In this document: piece by piece, positions 11,701 through 21,700 of the stretch
Position numbering within the stretch: position 1 is the stretch's first letter
Layout of the letters: each line of letters opens with the position of its first letter
NCBI RefSeq assembly: GCF_964204645.1
Contig: NC_134034.1
Span: 11,093,414-11,157,413 of the forward strand
Origin: Tubulanus polymorphus
Lineage: Eukaryota > Nemertea > Palaeonemertea > Tubulaniformes > Tubulanidae
DNA length: 64,000 nt
Direction: 5' to 3'
Program-made: the position numbers and the translations under genes
Notes under the pieces: model-generated
The model's input: only the letters and a program-made list of their open reading frames with translations
What the model was told of the DNA's origin: nothing
The model's database searches: none

Positions 11701-11817
11701 ATGATTATTCGAACAATGATTTTTGCTAATTACAGGGATCAACCGGTCGAATCGCCGAAGAAAAAACGCCGAACTTTCAGTTCGCTACGGAAACAACTAA
11801 AATGCGTCGTCATGTGA
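8798..11817 (+). CDS. mras: M-Ras-type small GTPase, complete, five exons
   Basis: Membrane-anchored Ras-family GTPase switch. Exons: 8798-8993, 9549-9702, 10023-10122, 11569-11648, 11736-11817, all bounded by GT/AG; the joined frame gives 203 residues (human M-Ras 208). G1 is GEGGVGKS (residues 21-28), the effector loop [19 protein letters not shown] is M-Ras-like, G3 is [18 protein letters not shown]4 [11 protein letters not shown]5 [12 protein letters not shown]. The phrases [10 protein letters not shown] and VDLVHLRK distinguish M-Ras from R-Ras and classical Ras. The C terminus has a basic KKKRR stretch and a CVVM prenylation box. Two ATGs are adjacent (8798, 8801); either may start. TTTTTCCGCAG at 8745-8755 looks like a splice acceptor, so a 5' UTR exon probably lies upstream. 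Intron 1 holds a TTAA MITE, intron 3 a 48-bp minisatellite and a TIR element. Confidence 0.93.
9163..9458. mobile_element. TTAA MITE (piggyBac-type) in M-Ras intron 1
   Basis: Starts TTAACCCTTTCAGTGC and ends GCACTGAAAGGGTTAA, exact inverses including a TTAA at each end. It is 296 bp with no coding capacity. Interior blocks such as GCGGTGTAGACGCACTG are shared with the copies at 13652, 21448 and 29338. Confidence 0.85.
10140..11100. repeat. 48-bp minisatellite in M-Ras intron 3, about 19 units
   Basis: Units contain CAGTAGGGGGAGCTTCCAGA and CCACCTGTTAACTAGTTCTC. The central units are almost identical; the outer ones (after about 11000) are diverged. The array fills most of the 1.45-kb intron without disturbing the splice sites. 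Confidence 0.92.
11209..11463. mobile_element. ~255-bp TIR element, copy 1 (in M-Ras intron 3)
   Basis: Ends are exact inverses: AGGGTCCGATCTAA at 11209 and TTAGATCGGACCCT at 11463. The interior repeats GGGCAAGTAG and GCTTGCCCCC. A second copy with the same interior lies at 31543-31797. No coding capacity. I could not identify a clean target duplication because it sits in degenerate repeat DNA. Confidence 0.8.
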
Positions 11818-12649
11818 GACTGCTCCCCGCACCTCCTCTCCTCAACTATCATTTCTCTCTATGACTGTCGTAACCTCTTTTTACTTCCATCCAAACATTC
11901 GCCAAGCACAAAATATTGAATTTCTCTACCAAACATCCGAATATTTAGTCCGTCTGCTTCGAGTCAAGGTTGAGGAGGTGTGGTCATCTGCAACAAGCCA
12001 GGAACCGACTACTATTTAAAGATAGTTTCTACTCTTTTTGAAATCTTCTCTTGAAAATATCGAAATATCTTCAAGGGGAGAAACATTTTGATGTTTTATT
12101 ACTCAAATTTTGGTTTTGAGATTTTCACTTCTCGACGCAGACGGACAAAATAATCAATATCTGTGGCTGGTTTCCATGGTGATAGTGTGATGTTATGGTG
12201 TATATTGTATCATACTTGTTGTCTCGATCTGCTGATATATCATTACTATCGATAATAACAGGCTGGGCCGATGAAGCGTTTCTTTAAAAAAAAAAACAAA
12301 CAAAAATTACTGACTACTGATGATGCTCCTTTTGCAGTGGACTGAATTGAGGTTGAGAGATGACTCAAGAGATTCTGTTTGTTCCGCTGCAAAATGAGTT
12401 TAATACTATTCTATTCATAGATGGATGTATTGTAAACTCAGATGCATTTGAATAATTGAAATTGAACTCATTTAAAATGCTGTTAATACGGATCATATCT
12501 GTAGTAAATTATTGTCTGTGGTTTTATCATACCAGTGTGTTAATCGATGTCTGTTTGGATTAAGGCGATATCAGTTGGTGACCGGGTTATAGTATATAGG
12601 TTCAACTGTAAAATGATGTTTTAACGTGAAGTTAGTCTTACATGCATGG

Positions 12650-12895
12650 AAAGGGGTCTGCTCAGAGGGCAGTGTGCTTGGAGGGGCATCTACTCCGAAA
12701 AGGCGTCTGCTCAGAGCGCCGTGTGCTTGGAGGGGGGTTTGCTCCGAAACAGCGAGTGCCGTGTGCTCCGAAAGGGCGTCTGCTCAGAGCGCCGTGTGCT
12801 TGGAGGGGCGCCTGCTCCGAAACGGCGTCTGCTCAGAGTGCCGTGTGCTCCGAAAGGCCGTCTGCTCAGAGAGCCGTGTGCTTAGAGGGGACATC
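12650..12895. repeat. ~30-40-bp GC-rich minisatellite
   Basis: Irregular units of GTCTGCTCAGAGCGCCGTGT, GCTTGGAGGGG and GCTCCGAAA. All three + frames stay open, which explains the Cys/Arg/Ser-rich frames here; these are not genes. Confidence 0.8.
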
Positions 12896-13152
12896 TGCTG
12901 CTTTGAATAATGTGTTCATTTCTGTCTGTGTTCATTTTCCTGGTTATAATTGCTGGGTCCCGGTTTTACCAAAGATTTTTCAATTCGATTTAATAGCTGT
13001 TGATTCCTCGGATATTTTCCGCTGATAGCTTCGTAAAACTGGGCCCCGACATGAAACGGCGTGTGTTCAGTGTATTTTTTACACCATTTGAAATTGAAAA
13101 TTTGTTAAGTCTTAGAAATTAATTGTTGAACTTGAAAAATAATCTAGTGTAT

Positions 13153-13323
13153 AAGGGATCATTCATTTATTACGTACGCATTGAATTCGAATTTTTCAAC
13201 CCCCCTCCCCCTCTGTACGCAAAATCGGCCATTTTTTCATATACATTAAGCATTACAGTACGCAATTGCACTGACCCCCCTCCGCCTCCCCTAATGCGTA
13301 CGTAATAAATGAATGACCCCTAA
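13153..13323. mobile_element. ~170-bp TIR element, family B, uninterrupted copy
   Basis: Ends GGGATCATTCATTTATTACG and its inverse CGTAATAAATGAATGACCCC. It contains ACATTAAGCATTACAG, the site that is interrupted in the next copy. A third copy is at 33032-33197. Confidence 0.85.
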
Positions 13324-13582
13324 GTGAAAAGTTTGTTAATGCTTTGTGATTATTGATGATACGTGTATCGTAGCGTAAAAGCAATTATTCTATGTGGTTA
13401 ACTGGGTATATCTTGGCCATTATGATATGAGTTTAAAGGCTTTTGATGAATTGAAATACAGTCAACACCCTATATACTGCCCCCCCCCCCTGATATATCA
13501 CCACCCCAGTCTAACGGTAGGTCTCTTTCAGGGAACGAAACATCGGTATTTTATCTTGGAACTAGTAAAAATTAACCCCGAA

Positions 13583-14039
13583 GGGGTCATTCATTTATTA
13601 CGTACGCATTAGGGAAGGGTGAGGGGTCATTGCAATTGCGTACTGTAATGCTTAACCCTTTCAGTGCGTCTACACCGCAGTGCGGTGTACGAATCAGTGA
13701 TAGATTTTCCTAGTACACCGCACTGCGGTGTATTGATGTAATTAGTAATTACTAATTATCTCTCTTGAAAAATGGCAGCACCTGTCAAACATAGTGAAAT
13801 ATTAGTAACTAACGATGCACTGCACCGCGGTGTAGACGCACTATAGTGGTATTCCCGTTATTAAACACACAAGGGTGGAATTTTTGAAAATTTTCATATT
13901 ATCTCTAGCACTATAGGGTATTAACTAGTCAGCACTGAAAGGGTTAATGTATATGAAAAAATGGCCGATTTTGCGTACAGAGGGGAAGGGGGGTTGAAAA
14001 ATTCCAATTTTATGCGTACGTAATAAATGAATGATCCCT
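13583..14039. mobile_element. Family B TIR element interrupted by a TTAA MITE
   Basis: Opposite orientation to the 13153 copy. The left part (13583-13651) stops at GTACTGTAATGC and the right part resumes at 13948 with TGTATATGAAAAAATGG; between them sits the TTAA MITE. Confidence 0.88.
13652..13947. mobile_element. TTAA MITE nested in family B element
   Basis: TTAACCCTTTCAGTGC to GCACTGAAAGGGTTAA, 296 bp. TTAA is present once at the matching site of the uninterrupted neighbour and twice here, so the insertion duplicated TTAA, as piggyBac-superfamily transposases do. Confidence 0.92.
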
Positions 14040-15729
14040 AATATATTGCCATACTCTCTATACCGCCAACATCATCAATGTGGGTGCAGTATATCGGGGC
14101 TTGACTGTAGTGCTGACCACCGTCCTGCATTTGCACCCAGTTCAACACTTGCTCCTTAAGAATTGGCTCTACAGTTTAAACGTTTGAAATGAACTAATTC
14201 TAACAGTTAGAGAGTCGAATTTAACCGTAAAACTGGGTCCAGAATCTCTTTAAAATTGTGCTAAAATGATTTATCGTTCATGTGCTCAAATGTTTTCCGA
14301 AACAGAAAAAAACCATCGTTTTTGCAATATCGACCTCTGATATGGTAAATTATGTACATTTCTTAGAATATGTTGTAGGTAAAATGTTCAAGTTTCAAAA
14401 ATCGTGGTGATATTTATCGATCAGGCTAGTTATGTATAGGCTATCTTTATTGGTCAGTCGTTAACATTTTATCTTCTATTTGTTGACGCTCGTTCCGCGA
14501 TGGGAATTTTCTTGGTAGGTTTAATCCGCGGTGTGGTCCCCGACGAGATGGGTGTAAACGTAGATCTTAGTCAAAAATCAAAACCGAAAGATCCATTTCC
14601 ACAGTTAACGGTTAAATTTCATCTGATGGTTAAAGTTCGTCCGATGGTTAGGCTGAAAAATGATAAATCTTTTCTTCTAATCGGCTGGGTCGTTTTGAAA
14701 ACTGCAATAAAATCTTTTATCAGTTCCTATAACTGCCGGGTCTGTTATTGTCAGCTCGATCATGATTTTAAAAAAAAGTAATACGAGAATTAATCTGCAG
14801 AAATGAGAAACAGGTATTTTTTTTAGCCTAAAGTGAACTGATTTTAACTCGCGCTTCATCTGAATTAAGTGCATTCTACTGTTGTGATTCGAACTTCAGA
14901 TTCAAACTTATCCGTCAACTGTGGAATTGGATCCTGTATTTTTATTATGAAATGTTTTAAAGATTTTATTCTATTCCTCGTCTTAATTATACAACGTAAA
15001 TCAATTCTTGATTAAAAATGAGAATCGATGATTATGAAATTGTGGTTTTTGTAAAAGTGTTATTTTACATAAAATATTGAATTGTTTTATTCAGAATAAT
15101 ATGAAAATAAATAAACACTTTTTGTCATTTGTAATGCTATTGGAGTCTTGTTTTTTTTCAACAAGGGCTGAGGTAGTGTGTCTAAGGCAGGTCCAGATTC
15201 AAAATTTTTTATTTATTTGCAGTAGGTAGGACACTCATCCTTGACAAACTCGTCTGCCCGAGAACATGGGATATGACAATTGCCAGGATCCATTGCTGGT
15301 CAAAGATTGTGACAGTGACCGCTTCAAATTTGGCGCATCTGACCCACGTGCCAGCACTCCTTGGACGGGTCCATGACGCTGTCAAGCCCAGGGTGCAAAT
15401 CCTGACACGGGGTTCTCTATCGAAATAACTACACGCAATTCATGTGACAGGGAAATCAATCCTAGAATCATAAATCGGTAGTATTCATTGATTAAGATTG
15501 AAATAATTAACGTTTTAACTATTTTATCGACCACACTATGATATTCGGTGCTGTCACCCCTTCGCGTATTCAACCGGTCCGCGTACTGATCCGTACATTT
15601 CTAGCTCGATTTCGGCGTACGCGCGAATATAGTGCTGTAAACTTTCAGCGACACGCGAGTCCAGCTTCCAAAATCCGGTCACAATCATACCCGAAAATCC
15701 ACCGTCATCGCCGCCCCCGTGCCCGAAAC
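14040..15729. other. Intergenic DNA between M-Ras and IMP, with IMP 5' UTR
   Basis: No coding exon recognised apart from a weak 93-codon frame at 14500. A diverged element ending GTCAACTGTGGAATTGGATC (about 14875-14935) belongs to the family also seen at 58999-59110. From about 15540 the DNA becomes CG-rich and is probably the IMP promoter and 5' UTR. An in-frame ATG at 15538 would add 64 residues without similarity and is unlikely to be used. Confidence 0.4.
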
Positions 15730-18700
15730 ATGGCCAAGCTGTACGTGGGCAATCTGGACGCGAAGATCGCCGATAGTACTGTGCGTGCGCTATTCGAGGA
15801 ACGAGGCCTCCATCCTTCCAACATAATCATCAAGAAGGGCTACGCGTTCGTAGACTGCCCTAACCAACAAACCGCCGACCGGGCCATAGATTACCTCAAC
15901 GGTAAGCCTGCAGCTAGTTTCTATCAGTTCAATTCGAGCGCCCGCGTTCCCGGTCGCCGGCGTCGTCGACGATAACGACGAGAAACCGGTCTATTTCTTA
16001 AAAAGGCCTCTTTCGGTATTCAACATGGCTGAATACACGAGGAATGGAAAATGGAGGCATGCCGGTCTCCGTCGACGTAATTTTCGAGTCGGCTACCGCT
16101 GCTATTTCACCTCCGAAAGCGTCAATTCGATTCTTACAGCTGCCATACGGAGTTCTATCGTTCGTTGGCCGATTCAAATGACGCGTCCGACGAATGTCAT
16201 CTTTTTTAAATGACACGTCAAAAATAACGATGATGCTGATGCTCGGTTTTTGGCGAGTTGCCAGTTCTGAATGTTGCTGCAAAAATGCTGCAGCATCATT
16301 GTCATTCCATACGTCGTTATCCTACAGTTCTGCCTGGTATTTTCTTGTGTGTGTCGCGAATCGTTATGCTTAAGAATTGCCTTAATTGTGTGTGCTATTC
16401 TATGTCATGTGTTTTATGAACTGGTTTGGCTTTGACAGTCTTCGCCAAGTGTCATCAGGGGCCAGGTGCTCAAAGGTTTGTTCCGAGTTAACCAGTGACA
16501 ACAGTGGATAGTTGACATAGTGACAATTAAAAGTTCATTGTTACTATGGTATTTATTCCCTGGTTATCTTTAAGCAACTGACCGGCCCTGTACTGTATAT
16601 CCTGTACTGTATATTCAAAGTGTCAATACCCATAGAAACGTGTTTGTAGGCTGCACTTGTAGCCCACTTGGGTCGGAATAAAAAAGGACCTGATTTTATT
16701 TTGTTAGATGAATTAGGTCCCGCCCTGAATAAATTTCATCTAACTACCGGATAGGCATACGGAATATCAGTACAGACTGTCTTTATCTCTTGGTTGGCCT
16801 ACGCACTGGAATAATACTGAATGAACGTTTTGGATTGAAAATGGTTATTGTTGATTTGTAGGTTATAACTTACTGGGATCCATCATGCAAGTAGAACCTT
16901 CTGTACCAAAACAGCGCAGGTATTTATAATACGTGAACCAACACGCGTCGAAACCATTCACTCGCTTTACGCAGATATACCCGTTAATATTTTCATCGTT
17001 TGTTTCCGTTGTAGGCGCACAAACAAAGTCAGCATCCGCAACCTTCCTAGTTACGTAAATCCAGATGAAATCAATGCAATGTGTCAGAAATATGGCGCAA
17101 TCACCAACATAGAAAGAGGTACAATAAAAACCAGCCCGGAGCCTGTACCCTGTACACAATGCAGCCCCTTAAAATTCCAGCATATGCAGAAAGCTGAGAC
17201 ACTGGACCCCCTTGGCCCGAAGCTTGCACTCACTTAGTTGGGACCCTGTGCTTTTACGGCGTTGACATAGCACCGGAAGGGACCTGTCCCCCCTCAGCCT
17301 GAACCCATGACCCTGAAACATTCGAAACTTCTTCCAATTTGTGACTGCCCGAGGTCACAAAGCCTTGTCAGGAAAAAAAATTGCTGAAATCTTGAACAAA
17401 ATCGTTGAATTTATTTCAGAGGACGACGGTCAGTTTGTGGTCACTTTCGATAATTCGGACATCGCGACCGAGGCCATCAACGGATTGAACGGTCAAGATT
17501 TCCAAGGTCAGACAATCAAAGCGGCACCAGTCGTGTTCAACAATAGACGCAACGGCAACAACGGTCGTGACCGCGGCGACCGAGGTGGTGGTTTCAACGG
17601 CGGGCGTCCGGGCGGTCGTCCGCAACCTCCCAGACGCGATAACTATCCATTACTCAGGTAACGTTTCAATCGGGGCTCGGTAGTCAACCGTGGCAAGCGA
17701 GGATCCACCAGGTGTCACTACCAGCGTGCCGTAGTACATGCCGGGATTTAGATTTGAATCTTCTCAATTTTCTCGACAAATCTTTCCGATTTAATCAACG
17801 AGCGGTGATTTGCTGAAATTTTTGGAATGTCGGGGGGGGGGATTAAAAACAAATTGAAAATCGACTAAATTTTGATCCCGAGTCAGCTGGTAAAATAGCT
17901 AGTGTAGCAGGAGTGTTCCTCGTTTTAAATGAAAGCAATTTTGAAAATCTGCTTGATTTTTTTGGGCGAATGTTTAACGTTTGGAATTGTCGTCTCTTTA
18001 TTCGCAGATTACTGGTGAACAGCGATCTCGTAGGAGCCGTAATCGGAACTGGAGGAACCACGATCACCGATATAACTAAACGCACGAAAGCTCGCGTCGA
18101 CGTTCTGCGTCAAGATAAAAGCAACAAAATCCGTCTGCCCGAAACTGTAAGTATTGTCGTATTTCGCTCGTTGCTGTGGTTGACAGTAATTTGAAATCTA
18201 ACTCCCCGAATCATCTGAAAGCAGAATATCAACCTCTCCAGAAATATCAAAATACTCTTAAATTCGGATTCATTTCTACTTCATCCTAAAATTGTAAAAA
18301 TGTAAAAATTATTCGCGATTTATTGTGAAAACTGCCGCAAATAGAGATTTCAGGTAGTCTGGCAACCGCTGGGGTCAACTTCACTAGAAAAAGGTTTTCT
18401 TTGTTAATTATTCAGGTTTATCTTGTATATCAGTATAGGGTTTTATTTATTTTTGGAAACTGGTGCTAGGATTTTAAAATTGGCGCTAGTCATTGGGAAT
18501 TTGACAAATATTTTTTTTGTGAAGTGACATTTGATTCTCAAACTGTGGCAATGTTTGTAATGCGACCGACATCGGGCCAGCTGGTAACTAACGTCTGTCA
18601 TTATTGCTACGATTACAGCCTATATACATGTACGGTAACCCGGAGAACGTCAGTTCGGCGTGTAAGGAAATCATGAAAGTTCTACAGGAGGAGTCGCGCG

Positions 18701-21700
18701 AGAAACTGAAAGAGGATTTCACGTTGAAAATGCTCGCCGAGGACAAATACTGCGGCAGCATCATCGGCCGTTCGGGCAAAAATATCCGAGCGATCCGAGA
18801 AAAAACTGACTCGAAAATCACCATTTCACAGTGAGTGTAATTCCTTCGCTAGTCAATTTTAAGTAGTGGAACAATGGGAAAACTCCTGAACCAACTTTTG
18901 GCTGAAGTCGTTACTGAACGACTTAGGTGTTATCCAAATGTTGGAATATTATAGGGGCTGTATTAAGACATCGTGGCTGCTGAAGGCTTTCAATCCACCC
19001 AAAAAGAAAATTGAGCTAAATTTTGGTGTTATCTTCTATTTTGCAAATTAGCTCAATATATTTCAAAGCAAATATCAGCATTATAAATAGAATATTGACA
19101 TCCACTCTGGTTGGGGCAGCAGATGTTTTATAAGGGGTGGCTGATTTTCAGAGGGGTGGATGTAAAAATGAAAGCACCCCTCTAAACCTGTTGTGGAGAA
19201 CACTGCAACTGGGCCCGAATCGATTTGAAAAATGTTGAGAATTTCTGATTTTGATAGATTTGGATATTATTTTCGTTCGTTTAGACAAAATCCGAATTAT
19301 CCGTTTAACTGGGATCGAATCATCACGATTAAAGGTGAATTAGAAGGAATGTCCGAGGCTGAGAAAGATATCACTTCCAGATTACGACAATGTACAGTGA
19401 GCGACAGAGAGAAAAATGAAGTAAGTTTCATTTCATTCCCTTCTTTACTACACTGGATTCCTTGCGGATAGTCGGCAACATTCTCTGAAAATAGTAGTCC
19501 CCTGATTGTCAGGAACAGTCTGTGAAAATGGTTTACTGTCCCCTGATTGTCAGGAACAGTCTCTGAAAATGGTTTACTGTCCCCTGATTGTCGGGAACAG
19601 TCTCTGAAAGTGGTTTACTGTTCCCTGATTGTCAGGAACAGTCTCCGAAAATGGTTTACTGTCCCCTGATTGTCAGGAACAGTGTCAGGAACAGTCTCTG
19701 AAAGTGGTTTACTGTCCCCTGATTGTCAGGAACAGTCTCTGAAAGCGGTTTACTGTGAGAATGATTTGACCCTGTAAACTCTTTTGTCTCTGATGAATTT
19801 CCAATGTCAAAATTGTAACGCATTTCACTGACTCGGCCCCAACTTGATTGACCTGTCAATTATCTGTCGCTAGTCTGCTTTCTATTGTAGTTGTAATTTC
19901 AGACATGTGTCTACTACAACTGTTACTCCTGTGAGGAGAGAAACAATGAAACTCTGTCTATAGTCATGTATATATGTAACTGGTGATGATTCTAGGACAA
20001 ATACTTTACTTAGAAATTCATTCGTATATTGTTGAATATAGATTTATAAGACATAAAATTACTGATGTTGTGTGCAGATCAAAAACTTTAAATCAGTCCT
20101 TGTGTAATTATAATTCACTTACCAAATTAAAGGAATCTTAATAAGTGCACTTATTAGTGCATTAGTTAACGTTGGCTGATTTATTGGAATTAGTTTTAGT
20201 GTTACTTTAGCCAATCAAAAACTTTAAAGCAGTCCTAGAGTAATTAGCAATTAGTAATTATTAAAAAGATTTAATTTGGGGGGCAATTGTCCTGATACCC
20301 TGGTGATTTAATACTTGTACCTGGTAATATTTTGTAGTACTCGTGCAATGCGATGATGCCGCCACCTCCTCCGTATATGACTGCTCCGGCTGGAATGCAC
20401 CACCACCACGGACACACCCACGGAGGACCGGGCATGTATCCACACGGTATGATGAGAAATCCTTACTTAATGGTAAGTGTTGATGTATTGTGATCAACGT
20501 TTCGAAGAAAAAAACCTTGGCGTAAAGTTTTGGAGAAAGCCTTCGAGAGAGAAGGAGTTATTTGAAATACGAATCTTGTAAAGGGTCTTCGAAAACCTTT
20601 GCAGGATGGTCGCTTACCTGGAAATCAGGGAAAAGTCGGGGGCTTTCTTTTCTTTTGAAAAATTTGGCGAATTTTTTTTTAAAAGGGAGCTAAAAATTCA
20701 GGGAATTTCGTAGAATAGTTCAAAATCAATATGTTGAGATTGTTAGATCTTGTGTAAAATCAAACAGTTTCCGTGTATGTCTTACGTAGTTGACTGTTTT
20801 TTGATTGGATTCGAAGCAGATCAAGTCAGGGAAAACAACGTGTGTGTCGGGGAATAGTTGGGGGGAAAAGCAGGTCAAATAAGTGGCCACCCTGCTTGGG
20901 AAAAATGACTGAATAAAATTTGTTGATTGTAGCGTGTAATCAATCGTGAATGTTGATATTTGTTACAGCCACATCACAACTATCCGGTGCACCAACATCC
21001 CGGTAACATGTATGGTAACTCGTCGCAATACCCGAACTTACCGCCGAATATGATGCCACAAGCGCCGCCCGAGGAGGAGACGTTTATCAAAGTGCCAGAC
21101 GGCGCCGCGTCGGTCATCATCGGGCCGAAAGGCAACAATATACGACATATTAAAAACGAATCTAAAGCCTATATACATGTGAGTAGTGGCCGATTCATGG
21201 TTGACAATAGCAGTTTACCGAATGATTCTAGCGAGTCTCCTAACTGCTTTGAAGTTATTCTATTTGAATAAATTAAATAATGCCCTTCAATAGTGAGCTT
21301 ACTCGTCGCAAAAAGTGACTTGTTATCCCGAATTGTTTGCGACGATTATGCATTTTGGGGCAATCATGTTTTAGGTCTTGGATGAGGTTTGTAGACTAGT
21401 GAGTCATTTAATGAGATGAACGCAGCTAAACACTGAATACAGCCCTTTGAACCCTTTCAGTGCTGACTAATTAATACCCTTTAGTGCTGGAGATAATTTG
21501 AAAATTTTGAAAAATTCCACCCTAGTGTGTTGAATAACGGGAATAGCACTATAGTGCGTCTACACCGCGACGCGGTGTATCGTTAGTTACTAGTATTTCA
21601 CAATGTTTGACAGATGCTGCCATTTTTCAAGAGAGATAATTACTAATTACATCAATACACCGCAGTGCGGTGTACTAGCAGAATCTATCACTGATTTGTA

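Larger units (their letters stand above)
11818..15130 (+). other. Probable long M-Ras 3' UTR
   Basis: No coding exon is recognised between the M-Ras stop and IMP. Overlapping polyadenylation signals AATAAATAAA at 15106-15115, followed by T/GT-rich sequence, make a plausible end about 600 bp before IMP begins. The stretch holds a minisatellite (12650-12895) and two copies of a GGTCATTC-ended MITE, one of them interrupted. Confidence 0.4.

Noticed and set aside
12626-13025. Three overlapping Cys/Arg-rich + frames that look like a secreted repeat protein
   Set aside because: All three frames are open through the same minisatellite, which is a property of the repeat, not of coding selection. No signal peptide or start context.
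15538-15729. In-frame upstream ATG extending IMP by 64 residues
   Set aside because: The extension is basic, unconserved in type and precedes a well-placed ATG that gives the canonical N terminus; more likely 5' UTR.
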